NCBI GenBank assembly: GCA_028554795.2
Contig: JAPYKE020000575.1
Span: 58,412 to 122,411, forward strand
Origin: Sinohyriopsis cumingii
Lineage: Eukaryota; Mollusca; Bivalvia; Unionida; Unionidae
DNA length: 64,000 bases
Direction: 5' to 3'
Made by a program: the position numbers and the translations under genes. Shown piece after piece: positions 52,890 through 63,030 of this stretch; the stretch's first letter is position 1; each line of letters starts with the position of its first letter. The notes under the pieces were generated by a model. It saw only the letters and a program-made list of their open reading frames with translations, was not told where the DNA came from and did no database searches.

Positions 52890-54015
52890 TTGTAGAAGTT
52901 CAGATAGTGATTATTGATGTCTTTTAGGAATTTAGATAATGATTATTGATGTCTTTTAGGAGTTTATACATTGATTATTGATGTCATTCAGGAGTTCAGA
53001 TAATGATTATTGATGTCGTTCAGGATTTCAGATACTGATTATTGATGTCTTTCAGTATTTCAGATAGTGATTATTGATGTCTTTCAGGATTTCAGATAGT
53101 GATTATTGATGTCATTCAGGATTTCAGATAGTGATTATTGATGTCATTCAGGATTTCAGATAGTGATTATTGATGTCTTTTAGGAATTTAGATAGTGATT
53201 ATTGATGTCATTCAGGATTTCAGATAGTGATTATTGATGTCTTTTAGGAATTTAGATAGTGATTATTGATGTCATTCAGGATTTCAGATAGTGATTATTG
53301 ATGTCTTTTAGGATTTCAGACACTGATTATTGATGTCTTTTAGGAGTTTAGATAGTGAGTATTGATGTCTTTTAGGAATTTAGATAGTGAGTATTGATGT
53401 CTTTTAGGAGTTTAGATAGTGAGTATTGATGTCATTAAGGATTTCAGATAGTGATTATTGATGTAATTCAGGATTTCAGATATTGATTATTGATGTCTTT
53501 TAGGAATTTAGATAGTGATTATTGATGTCTTTTAGGAGTTTAAATAGTGATTATTGATGTCATTCAGGATTTCAGTTAATGATTATTGATGTCTTTTAGG
53601 ATTTCAGATAGTGATTATTGATGTCTTTTAGGAATTTAGATAGTGATTATTGATGTCTTTTAGGAGTTTAAATAGTGATTATTGATGTCATTCAGGATTT
53701 CAGTTAATGATTATTGATGTCTTTTAGGATTTCAGATAGTGATTATTGATGTCTTTTAGGAATTTAGATAGTGATTATTGATGTCTTTTAGGAGTTTAAA
53801 TAGTGATTATTGATGTCATTCAGGATTTCAGATAATGATTATTGATGTCTTTTAGGATTTCAAATAGTGATTATTGATGTCTTTTAGGAATTTAGATAGT
53901 GATTATTGATGTATTTTAGGAGTTTAGATAATGATTATTGATGTCATTCAGGATTTCAGATAGTGATTATTGATGTCATTCAGGATTTCAGATAGTGATT
54001 ATTAAAGTCTTTTAG
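52890..54015. repeat. 31-bp satellite array, about 36 units
   Basis: Unit TTTAGATAGTGATTATTGAT followed by GTCTTTTAGGA, alternating with variants (CATTCAGGATTTCAG). Blocks of two or three units recur in the same order (for example around 53,560 and 53,690), so higher-order duplication has occurred. The array ends at the left edge of element 3. Confidence 0.95.
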
Positions 54016-54022
54016 GAGTAGT

Positions 54023-54235
54023 AAAGGGGGCCACTATAGCCTCAATGGAAATTAGCATTACAAGACCCCCCTGGGCCACTATAGCCTCAATGGAAATTTA
54101 ACATGGAGAAAAACCCTGGGCCACTATAGCCTCAAGGGAAATTTAACGTGGAGAAAAGTCTTGGGCCACTCTAGCCTCAAGGGGATTGAACATGGGTAAA
54201 AAGCATGGGCAACTCTAGCGACAAGGGAAATTGAA
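54023..54235. repeat. Left-end subrepeats of element 3, about five units of 45 bp
   Basis: Tandem units of GGGCCACTATAGCCTCAATG followed by GAAATTTAACATGGAGAAAA and a short spacer. They are part of the presumed left TIR. Confidence 0.8.
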
Positions 54236-54303
54236 CATGGGGAATTGTAACAGGGACCAGACCTGATGGGTCTATGGAAAGGGAACAGGGGGAGAGGGAC
54301 ATA

Positions 54304-54324
54304 ACACACACACACACACACACA

Positions 54325-54377
<53 letters not shown>

Positions 54378-54404
54378 ACCCACACACACAACGTACGCGC
54401 GAAG

Positions 54405-54455
<51 letters not shown>
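54304..54455. repeat. (CA)n microsatellite, two blocks
   Basis: CA repeats broken by a short ACGTACGCGCGAAGACA spacer. Long Val/Cys open frames here are spurious. Confidence 0.95.
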
Positions 54456-54457
<2 letters not shown>

Positions 54458-54490
54458 AAATAATAATTCGGGGTTAGGCAATTGAAAGTC

Positions 54491-54530
54491 AATCTCTTTT
54501 CGAGAAATAGGAGTGGCCCGGAAAAGGGCC
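54491..54530 (-). terminator. Histone-type 3' end signal of left-arm gene, element 3
   Basis: On the minus strand: AAAGGCCCT, loop TTTC, CGGGCC, then ACTCC, and CTCGAAAAGAGATT. The stem has five pairs plus one mismatch at the loop. The AAA before the stem is as in histone genes. Confidence 0.7.
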
Positions 54531-54553
54531 TTTGGATTTATGTTAATATGCCC

Positions 54554-54784
54554 TTAACATAAAGGGCATCTGTGACATCTTCTTGTCCTCAAGCTGCGTC
54601 TTACAGCAGGGCCATACATCAGAGTCCTCTTGAGGCAACCTTGTCTCTCTATGTAGACTCTTTGTATCCACAGACTGCTGGTGGTCCTGTGGACAACGGT
54701 CCACTTGGATCGGACATACATGAGCATGTCCGTCCTGAACATCATTGAAGACACGAGGGTGGAAGATTCAACGTCAGCCCACAT
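54554..54784 (-). CDS. Left-arm small gene (76 aa), unknown
   Basis: MWADVESSTLV start, then a Thr/Arg/Val-rich sequence with two nearby CxxC-like Cys at the end (RCHRCPLC). Homologous to the broken gene at 8,540-8,779. It has its own TATA box on the minus strand (54,831-54,841) and the 3' signal begins 24 bases after its stop. It is open, so this copy could still be translated. No family recognised. Confidence 0.55.
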   Translation of the reverse strand: MWADVESSTLVSSMMFRTDMLMYVRSKWTVVHRTTSSLWIQRVYIERQGCLKRTLMYGPAVRRSLRTRRCHRCPLC

Positions 54785-54830
54785 CTTGCGGCTACGAGAA
54801 TAGGTGAGTGAGTGATTGCACTGAACTGCG

Positions 54831-54959
54831 CTTATTTATAGGGAGAGGAAGGATTGAAACGGATTGAGTTCGTTGACCAATCCAAACACGCGTGACGAAA
54901 TTCAGTCAGTCCGCATCCAATCGGAAGAGAGCAGTCTGTGACGTCACGTGGCCTATATA
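54831..54959. promoter_or_regulatory. Divergent promoter with CRE
   Basis: CTATAAATAAG on the minus strand (54,831-54,841) serves the gene at 54,784; CCTATATAC on the plus strand (54,952-54,960) serves the gene at 55,008. Between them lies a palindromic CRE TGACGTCA (54,939-54,946). Element 1 has a decayed equivalent at 8,930-8,955. Confidence 0.65.
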
Positions 54960-55007
54960 CATTCGCTAGCGCCTGTGCGCTGTCAATCTATGCGACAGTG
55001 ATTCAAC

Positions 55008-55566
55008 ATGACGGAAACTAAGAAAACGATCCATGGGGGTGCACCGACGGTGGATACTACCCAAGGGAACCCGGACTTACTTTCAGAAGCCGTAAACTGG
55101 GATTTTGTGGATTTTCTTACCTCGCAAGAATTTGTTCCATAACCTTCGTTACCATCTTTACCGCACGTGGAGAATTTTCGACAGAGACAGAAAGAAGAAT
55201 TGGAGAAATTTATACAGAGACAAAAGGAAGCAGAACAAGCTTTTCTGCTACAGCAACAGCAGCAAGAAGAAGAGGTAAGAAGAAAAAAAACAGCAAGAAG
55301 AAGAAGAAGAAACAGCAAAGAATCAAGAGGGTGAAAGTCAAACGGTCACGGTACTGTTGGACATTTTAGCGGAGTTAAGAAGTCTGAAACAAATGTATCA
55401 GACTTCTTTATCACGACCGAAGAGAATACGACCTTCCCGAGCTAAACACGCCAACCCTGAGACTAAGCCTACCTTACCACCCTTAGTGATTTCAGCCCAA
55501 TCATCATCATCAAAAGTAGGCCTCGGACGTGGCAAAGGCTTAAGACAGTTAAAGTTGATTGCTTAA
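55008..55566 (+). pseudogene. Left-arm coiled-coil protein gene, element 3, broken
   Basis: The MTETKKT start and conserved N-terminal block are as in element 1. A TAA at about 55,140 and a frameshift in the Gln/Glu/Lys coiled-coil part (about 55,275-55,330) interrupt it. The C-terminal part (from VTVLLDILAELRSLKQMYQ, then Arg/Lys-rich and a GLGRGKGLRQL tail) is open to 55,566. The leucine pattern suggests an oligomerising helix, and the basic tail may bind nucleic acid. Its 3' end lies 27 bases before the best histone-like stem-loop of the window. Confidence 0.65.
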
Positions 55567-55592
55567 ACTCACCCCTACACCAAGAAAATAAC

Positions 55593-55633
55593 GGCCCTTT
55601 TCAGGGCCACCCACTTCTCTCGAAAAGAGATAC
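55593..55633 (+). terminator. Histone-type 3' end signal (best example)
   Basis: GGCCCT, loop TTTC, AGGGCC at 55,593-55,608 (six perfect pairs), directly followed by ACCCA as in animal histone genes, then a purine element CTCGAAAAGAGATACC about 8-10 bases on. The AAAAGAGA core is complementary to the CUCUUUU type 5' end of U7 snRNA. Confidence 0.85.
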
Positions 55634-55845
55634 CATTTCAATTGCCAATAACTCAAAATAACAACCCATTTTACCCCTATAGTACGTGTCTGTGTATGAG
55701 TGCGTGAGTGTAGGTTCTTATTTTAAAATCATAACCCAAAGTCACTTACCATTTATCATTAATGTATTCTGTTATCCATAGTTACAATTCAATTCACAAC
55801 ATAAACGCTCTTAAAAAAGTTCATTCACTTCTTTTGTGTCATTAT

Positions 55846-56288
55846 TTACTCTCTCTGTTTTTTAGATTTCTTCACAGGCTTTTCCTCTTCTTCCTCCTCA
55901 CTTTCTTCCCTTCTTCTTTTCTTCTCCTGTTTATTTTTCTTCACCTGTCTGCTTTCTTCCTCTTCTTCTTCCTCTTCTTTCTCTGAAGAATCCCTCTCTT
56001 CTTCTGACTCCTCTTGTTTTTTTTGGGGGGGCAATCTGGAGACCAATGTCCTTTTTCTTTACAATAATAACAGGTATCTTGACTTTTGTCTCTTTTAACC
56101 CCTGTTTTTCTTTTTTGACGGTCTGGACACTCTGAAGACCAATGCCCTTTCTTTTGACAGATATAGCAAGTATCTTCGCTTTTATCTCGAAAGGAAGGAG
56201 AGTAGTCCGAAGGCTGGTCTGAAGAGAATTTTCTAATGACCCCTCGCAACGCTCTGATGAAACGTTCCATCTGGCTAGTCTCTTCCAT
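55846..56288 (-). pseudogene. Double CCHC zinc-knuckle protein, element 3
   Basis: From the ATG at 56,288 (MEETSQMERFIRALRG). Two perfect CX2CX4HX4C knuckles: CYICQKKGHWSSEC and CYYCKEKGHWSPDC. Straight after the second a run of seven G and eight T (about 56,024-56,038) marks a frame change; the Lys/Glu-rich acidic tail is open in a neighbouring frame to 55,846, and the element 1 copy continues in that acidic frame. So this copy has a homopolymer slip, or the slip is functional or an assembly error. Its TATA box is at 56,343-56,351 (minus). Binding to single-stranded nucleic acid is expected for the knuckles. It is divergent from PolB. Confidence 0.7.
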
Positions 56289-56342
56289 CGTTGTGATCAG
56301 GTAGAGAGTGAAATGAATAGTGAAAGGACAAGACACGTACAC

Positions 56343-56375
56343 TTTTATATACGCTGGTCTGCCAGGACTATAAAG
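56343..56375. promoter_or_regulatory. Divergent TATA boxes, zinc-knuckle gene and PolB
   Basis: TATATAAAA on the minus strand (56,343-56,351), CTATAAAG on the plus strand (56,368-56,375), each 48-65 bases before its ATG. Confidence 0.65.
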
Positions 56376-58392
56376 TAGCTCATGGTGTTTAAACTTGAGT
56401 CATTTGAATTTTTGCTTTCAAGATGAAACGATCTAATTCATTTGAGAAGAAAGAAGAAGAAGAAAGTAAGAGGCAGAAACGCGATCTATCACCTCGTACC
56501 AGAGCTGAAGTCTTGGCACAAATTCATGCCAGTGATTTTGAAGACGACATGAGTGAACCAGAATCCAAGCCCTCTCAACCAAGTTCACCGCCCTTAGTTA
56601 ACCCTGACAAATACTATTCCATTCGAGAGACAGAAAAGCGCTCCTCTAGAAAATTTAGAACCACGGCTTACACCTACACGGTGAAGTTTAAAGATTTCAA
56701 GTCCGAAGTACCCTTAGAGAAAGCAGAAGGGTTCATCACCGAGATGTGGGATTCTTAGTCACCGCACTCAAGCGACAATGTCAACCCAAAGAAGACGATC
56801 ACTTGACACTATCCATACAACACGATGGTTTGAAGTCCCCTGTTTGGATCGAGTTTAGCAGACCCACAGAACTGACCCCTTCCAAAGTCATGGACAAGAT
56901 ACAACAGGTGCAACAATCCAATGACCAGTTTGACATCACCGATGGAAAAGCCACACTGAAAATGGCTCACGTCTCTCTTCCTCAAGGGACTGGACGCAAA
57001 AAGATGTTATTGGTGAACGATCTTCGCAGCATTAAGTGTAGCCTCGTCCAAATTTACAACCCTCATGACCAGATGTGTTTAGAACGGGCTATGGTGGTGG
57101 GGCGAACCTATGCCAACGAGAACGACACGGCAGAATGGAAAAAAGCCTGGAAAACTATTCGACAATCGGACCGAGCCAAACAACGAAACGAAGCAGAACT
57201 CCTGTTACAACAAGCGGGCCTGTCCAAAGACACACCCTGTGGCATTCCTGAAATGCAAACATTGCAAGATGTCCTAGCTCCACGTTACACCTTGAAAGTG
57301 CACCCTCAAGAAGTGCGCGGACCTCTGTTGTTTCGAGGCCAAGATTTAAAGGATGGAAAATACATTCACCTTTATCATCACGATGACCATTTCGATACCA
57401 TTACCAATATCACTGGATTCCTGGGATACAGACATTACTGTGAGAAATGTGACCGTGGTTATAATAATCGAGAGCAACACAAACATTGCGGATGCAAATG
57501 CTCAGGATGTTTGGCCTCTCCACCCTGTCTGAGCGAAGGACCAGTGCCTTGTTCAACTTGTCTGCGCACGTTTGTCAGCCCTACCTGTTACCAACAACAT
57601 TTGAAGACGCAAGGTTCACAGCAGAAATGTGCTTGTCAACTGCTGAGATTGTGCCCTACGTGTGGACAAGGCATACGTACCAATAATGCCAAGGCACACG
57701 TATGTTCAGGAAAGAAAAAATGTCACATTTGTCACCACATCGTGGACTTGGAACATCAATGCTACGTGCAAAAATACCAACCAGAGAAAGAGGATGGTCA
57801 CAAAAATGAAAAAGGCAATTTCATCTTTTTCGATTTCGAATGCATGCAAGAGACCGGCATTCACATTCCTAATTTCTGTGTGGCTCATCAAGCGTGCGAC
57901 AAGTGCATTCAAGAACCTATTTTCAGTCATTGCCCTCACTGCAGCAAGATTCCTGGAGGGCGTGAAAAAAATCTTTCGGGGACCGAACACGCTAGCCGAT
58001 TTTGCCCAATGGGTCTTAGACCCCATCGACAAGACGCGGAGCCAAGAGGACATCGAACGTTACGGAGATTGTCATCGACATGCCACGGTGATGGCTCACA
58101 ATTTCTCCGGATACGATGGACAGTTTCTTTTGAGGCATTATACGGAACAAGGCACCGAACGACCTAAAGTGACTTTGAACGGAGCCAAAATCATTTCCTT
58201 GCAAGTGGGACAAGTACAGTTTAAAGATTCCATGAGTTACTTGGCCATGCCTTTGAGTCGAATGCCCAAAACGTTTGGAATGACAGAAATGGCTAAAGGG
58301 TATTTTCCACACTTTTTCAATACGGAAGCCAATCAACACGCCGTTCTACCCCATTTGCCTGAGGCTAAAGATTACGACCCCGACAACATGGG

Positions 58393-58637
58393 TTGTTGTT
58401 GTTGTTGTGGGGTTTAACGCCATTTTTGAGCACGATGGGCTATACATGGCGGCCAGTATTAATGGTGGAGGAAGAACCCGGAAAACCCCGGAAAGAACCA
58501 CCGACCCACGAGAAGCTACTGGCAAGCTTTCTCACATGCCCACATTGGCTGAATCTTAGACTCGAACCGCCGCAGACAGAGGTGAGATGGCAGTGATCCG
58601 TAACGAAGAGCGCTTTAGACCACTCGGCCACTCGGGG
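58393..58637 (-). repeat. tRNA-derived SINE in PolB, 15-bp target duplication
   Basis: The perfect direct repeat CCCCGACAACATGGG flanks it (58,378-58,392 and 58,638-58,652). It is inserted in minus orientation: the tRNA-like head with A box (GGCCGAGTGGTCTAAAGCG) and B box (GGTTCGAGTCTAAG) is at the right, and the (CAA)n tail, seen as GTT repeats, at the left. Confidence 0.95.
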
Positions 58638-60710
58638 CCCCGACAACATGGGTACCGAACAACGAGAAGCTTTCTACGCTTGGTACCAGGCTCACGCCTC
58701 GGACCCTTTCGACTTTCAGGAAGAAATGCTAAAGTATTGTCGTTCCGACGTGGACATTTTACGGCGTTGCTGTGGAAAATTTCGAGAACTGTTCATGGAA
58801 CACGGAGGGGTCGATCCTTTGAAAGAAGCTTGCACCATTGCCAAAGCGTGTTTCTTAGTGTACAGACAAAGATTCATGCCTGAAAACACCGTGGCGGTCA
58901 TCAGTCCTCAAACGACCAACTATGTCAAACGTCAATACTCGGTCAAAGCCCTACGTTGGTTACATTACTTGTGCGACAAGGAAGACAAATGGATTCAGCA
59001 TGCCCGCAACGGAGGAGGCGAAAAGACCATTGGAACGCATTCGGTAGATGGCTGGGACTTAGAAAACCCCAAGATCGTGTACGAGTTTAACGCCTGCGTA
59101 TTTAAAGGATGTCCCGTCTGTTACCCTGACCGTAAAACTAAAAATCAGTTTCTACAACGAACCATGGAAGACTTGTACCAGGCCACTTGTCAGCGACGCC
59201 TAAAGTTAGAACAGGAAGGATACCAAGTGGTGGAAATGTGGGAACACGAGTACGATCACCGTTTGAAAACCGATCCTGAGTTTAAATGTCTCGTGGAAAG
59301 TTACAAGCTGGTGGACCCACTGAACCGGAGAGATAGTTTGTACGGAGGAAGGATCAATGCCACCTGTTTGATGTACCAAGCCGACGAAGAGAAAGGAGAA
59401 GAAATGAAATACTTGGACGTGTGTTCGCTGTATCCCTACGTGTGCAAATATTGTCGCTTCCCTGCAGGGCACCCACAATTGTTCACGGAACACATCGACC
59501 TAAAAAACATTCGACAATACGAAGGCTTGATCAAGTGCAAAGTTTTGCCTCCCACGGACTTGTACCATCCCGTCTTACCTCACCATTGTCAAGGCAAACT
59601 GATGTTTCCTTTGTGCCGAACTTGTGCCGAAACGTGCAACCAAGACCAGCCTTGTCAGCACACCCAGGAAGAACGGGCCTTGGCGGGGACCTAGGTCAGC
59701 GTAGAATTGTTCAAAGCTCTGGACATGGGATACCAACTGTCAGAAGTGTACGAAATTTGTCACTTTCCCAAGACACAACAATACCACAAGGGTGACCCCA
59801 CGCAGAAAGGGATTTTCGCAGACTACGTGGATGCTTTTTTGAAACTGAAACAAGAAGCCAGTGGCTATCCGTCCTGGTGTCACACTCCCGAAGACCAAAA
59901 GGCATTCAAAGAGAAATACTATGCACAAGAAGGCATCTCTTTAGACCACATCGAGAAAAACGAAGGCAGGCGGTCGTTTGCCAAAGTGATGTTAAATTGT
60001 TTGTGGGGCAATATGGCACAACGTCCGTGTTTACCCAAGACGGAGTATTTGACTGAACCTTCCCGCTACTTTCAGATGATTCACGACAAAACCAAATACA
60101 TGAAACACGTGGACGTCGTTCGCGAGGATTTGATTTTGGTCAATTACGAAGAAGATCTGGACTTTGTACAAGACGACCCTTTTGGAAATGTCATCATTGC
60201 AGCTTACGTGACAGCTCATGCTCGCTTAAAACTGTACGAAGCTTTAGAACTGTTAGGGGAACGCGTCCTGTACTTTGACACGGGCAGTTGCATTTACATC
60301 CATCACCCGAGTCAACAGCACCCTGACATCGAAGGAGACCGTTTAGGAGCCTGGACAGACGAACATCCCGACGACAAGATTCTAAGTTTCGCCAGTGGTG
60401 GTCCTAAAAATTACGGTTACGAATATCGGGATTAACAAGGAGAAGTGCACACGCAGTGAAAGTGAAAGGATTAACTCTGAATTATCGTACCAGTCGAGTG
60501 GTGAACTTTGGGGTATTGAAAGAAGCCTTGCAGTCTGGAGAGGACGAACACTTTAAAGTGACCACCTATCAACCGAACAAGATTGTACGTCTACCCACTC
60601 ACCACATCGTCAGTCGACCCTTGCAAAAAGTCTATCAAATCGTGTACCAGAAGCGAGTGCGACTTCCCAATCATTTCACCTTACCGTATGGACACGTCGG
60701 TATTGGTCTG

Positions 60711-60718
60711 TATATAAA
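60711..60718 (+). promoter_or_regulatory. TATA box for the 60,776 gene
   Basis: TATATAAA inside the last PolB codons, 58-65 bases before the next ATG. Confidence 0.6.
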
Positions 60719-60775
60719 AAAGAACCCTAGGCAAGATCGATAGTTTATTGTGACTACCAGGACCAAGTAAACAAG

Positions 60776-61163
60776 ATGAATACTTTCAGAGAAACACAAA
60801 ACAAGTTTAGAAAGGCACAATTCAAGTGTGGGGTTTCTGAAGTGGAATGCGCTTGTGAGCCTTGCAACTTTTCAAACAGTGTTAGTGACAGTACCAGAAG
60901 AACCCATCACCCAGGACAGGACTGTCGTGGACATTCCTGAAAGGTCATTCCGGGAGGACACTTGTGTGACCGTACCTCATGTAGAGACTGTAAGAACATT
61001 ACACACTGTCCCTAGGACATCTTGGTTACCCAGAACATGTTGCACAGAGACTTGTTTATATTCCACTTTGATCGTTTTGATGTGTTTTTTATTCCTGTAC
61101 ATGACTATTTGGCTTTTATGTATTTTTGTCTTTCGTGTTGTTCATATTAGAAACATTCAATAA
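60776..61163 (+). pseudogene. Small Cys-rich protein with C-terminal membrane segment, broken
   Basis: The ATG at 60,776 opens a Cys-containing N-terminal part (FKCGVSEVECACEPCNF) that ends at a TGA near 60,940. In a shifted frame a second Cys-rich stretch is followed by a long hydrophobic helix (STLIVLMCFLFLYMTIWLLC, about 61,060-61,125). A short protein with a Cys-rich outside and a C-terminal anchor is known in several Polintons, function unknown. AATAAA at 61,159-61,164 ends the transcript. Confidence 0.55.
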
Positions 61164-61164
61164 A
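61159..61164 (+). terminator. AATAAA poly(A) signal
   Basis: At the end of the 60,776 gene and 17 bases before the next TATA box, so this part of the element seems to use ordinary polyadenylation. Confidence 0.6.
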
Positions 61165-61180
61165 CGTGTCCTGAAAAAAG

Positions 61181-61188
61181 TATATAAA
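61181..61188 (+). promoter_or_regulatory. TATA box for the packaging ATPase
   Basis: TATATAAA 46 bases before the ATG at 61,234. Confidence 0.65.
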
Positions 61189-61233
61189 CTCTTGTCTTGT
61201 TTTTTTCGCGTCACAAGTGACATTCCTAACACT

Positions 61234-61949
61234 ATGGCTACTTCTACTGTCTCTGCTCCCTCTTCCTCCACTGTCAAAGTCATCGACGAACACTTAGATC
61301 GTACCAGTTGGGAGGCTTTGTATCTTCGTCATCCCTTTAACATGCTCATTGCTGGACCTAGCGGTTCAGGCAAAACCGAATTTGTCAAATGTTTGATCGA
61401 ACATAAACATCATTTGATCGATCGACCACCTCAACGCATCGTGTGGTGTTACAAAGAGTGGCAATCGGCATACAGCCTCTTGCGAGAAAGTCAAGGCGAT
61501 TCCATCGTGTTTGTGGAAGGCATTCCTAAAGAAGGCGATGGCATCGTCTCTGACTCCCGTCAAACCCATTTGGTCATTTTTGACGACATGTTAGGAGAAG
61601 ACGAAGAAGAAATTAAACTGTGGTTCACGAGCAAAGGGCATCACCGTAATGCCAGTGTCGTTTACATCACTCAAAATTTGTTTCAACAAAGTAAAGCCCA
61701 TCGCACCATCAGTCTCAATGCGCATTACGTGGTCTTGTTTAAAAGCCCTCGAGATAAGTCTTAGCCAAACAGTTAGGAACGCCTTGGCTGACTCAGGCGT
61801 ACGACGATGCCACTCACACTCCACACGCCTATTTACTCGTCGATTTGAAACCTACGACCCCCGAGGATTTGCGATTTCGTACCCACTTGTTTCACCACTG
61901 GTGCCAAGATGGAGGGCCTGTCCTGTACACGTCTCCGTCCTCGACTTAA
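61234..61949 (+). pseudogene. Genome-packaging ATPase (FtsK/HerA type), element 3, one frameshift
   Basis: The preferred ATG is 61,234 (MATSTVSAPSSS), after the TATA box; open sequence extends upstream but without support. Walker A GPSGSGKTE at about residues 43-51 and Walker B HLVIFDDML (about 61,567-61,593), then VYITQNLFQQ. The frame meets TAG at about 61,762. The C-terminal block (about 61,835-61,949) with LKPTTPEDLRFR follows in a different frame, so a single small indel near 61,755-61,765 splits the gene. It has no sequence closeness to element 2's ATPase beyond the family motifs. Confidence 0.85.
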
Positions 61950-61966
61950 CTTCATTCCACAAAAAA

Positions 61967-61975
61967 TCTATAAAA
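61967..61975 (+). promoter_or_regulatory. TATA box for the 62,016 gene
   Basis: CTATAAAAA 41-49 bases before the ATG. Confidence 0.6.
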
Positions 61976-62015
61976 ACCTCAGACCCTTTTCGTCTATCTC
62001 ACACACAGTGTGAAC

Positions 62016-62983
62016 ATGACGTCCCTTCAGTCGCATCTTCCCGTCAAATTGATTCGTGCCTTGTACGGCATCAGTCGAGAAAAAACTCCACAAATACGAG
62101 CTGGTGTCTTAGAAGCTAGTCTCAAAGAAGTCTTACGATGGTTCACGGTGACGGCACGTCAATTACTCCAAGGGATCATTCAGATTCCTCATCAAACCAA
62201 ACGCTTTTTCGATCGAAACAAAGTCGCTTTAACCCAACTGGCCGATCCCCGCATTGACACTCAAACCAAAAAACAAATCATTTTGAAACCTGGAGGGAGC
62301 GGTACTCTAGGAGGGGTCATCATTTGCTCTCTCTTAAGATGGGATCCTAATGCTCCCAAAGTTTTCCCCAAGACAAAAAAAGCAGTCAAACGAAGCTCCA
62401 AGAAGAAAAAGAAAAAGACCAGGTCCCCAAAAAGACCCGTGTCTGCAAGAACTTCTCCAGTGGCGGGACCCTCCTCTTACCAGACACCACCCGGAAAAAG
62501 AAAAGAAGCCCTCAGAAAAAGAAACAGAGAAAAAGTCCCCAGAAAAAGAAAAGCCCACAGAAGAAAACTAGTTGCAAGAGAGGCACTTCGGCCAGGACGC
62601 AACCTTACACTCGCAAACCACGACCTGCCACGGCAGTGACTGCGTCTCCGGTAGCCTCAGGTTCCATCACTTCTCCGTTGATGTCACCAAGAACCGAACA
62701 GTACTTGGAGACGTTGATCACACCAAGAACTTCTCCGTTGATGACCCCAAGAACTTCCCCAGTGGCAGGACCATCCAATTTCGCAACAGTGGCTGCGGCT
62801 CACAAAGTACCTGCTCCCAAAGTCAAAGTCCAAGAAAGATCGGGCATGTTACAAAGTTTACTGGATTTGTCCAAGCAAGAACTGGCTCGATTTAGTCCGT
62901 TGCGTACCCCTCCACGACGTGTCATGCCTGTCCTCAAGTTGATACGACGTCAAGACAATCAGTGGCGACGCGTTCCAGTATAA
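62016..62983 (+). pseudogene. Basic, Lys/Ser/Pro-rich core-type protein, frame changes
   Basis: The ATG at 62,016 (MTSLQSHLPVKLIRALYGI) follows the TATA box. The N-terminal 110 residues are helical (LLQGIIQIP, a GGSGTLGG hinge, IICSLLRW); a basic Lys/Arg/Ser/Pro tract follows (from about 62,380), then, in a different frame, a Ser/Thr/Pro-rich region with repeats of TPRTSP and a helical C-terminal block to TAA at 62,983. The low-complexity tract holds at least one frameshift. Composition fits a DNA-condensing virion core protein. Element 1 keeps only the first 35 codons. Confidence 0.55.
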
Positions 62984-62988
62984 AAAAG
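62979..62988 (+). promoter_or_regulatory. TATA-like box for the 63,031 gene
   Basis: GTATAAAAAA overlapping the stop of the previous gene, about 45 bases before the ATG. Confidence 0.55.
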
Positions 62989-63030
62989 GTCTGTAACTAA
63001 GTAGGGGTATCAGTGTTTTTGGTGCTGAAG

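Larger units (their letters stand above)
56423..60743 (+). pseudogene. polB: Protein-primed type B-family DNA polymerase, element 3, inactivated
   Basis: In order: N-terminal charged region; Cys/His-rich finger region (about 57,435-57,770); exonuclease DFE (about 57,833); second exonuclease block FSGYDGQFLL (about 58,104); YCRSDVDIL (about 58,737); palm motif A DVCSLYP (about 59,420); motif B region KVMLNCLWG (about 59,985); motif C, here FDTGS (about 60,278) instead of the canonical DTDS. A standard PolB of Polintons copies the element DNA. Lesions: a frameshift near 56,745, another near 57,950, a SINE (58,393-58,637), TAG at 59,692, and a further frameshift near 60,440. There is no helicase domain, in contrast to element 2. 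Confidence 0.88.

Noticed and set aside
54124..54492. Open frames rich in Cys-Val and Thr-His
   Set aside because: Translations of a (CA)n microsatellite.
61126..61233. N-terminal extension of the ATPase frame upstream of 61,234
   Set aside because: It overlaps the end of the previous gene, its AATAAA and the TATA box at 61,181, so it is leader sequence.
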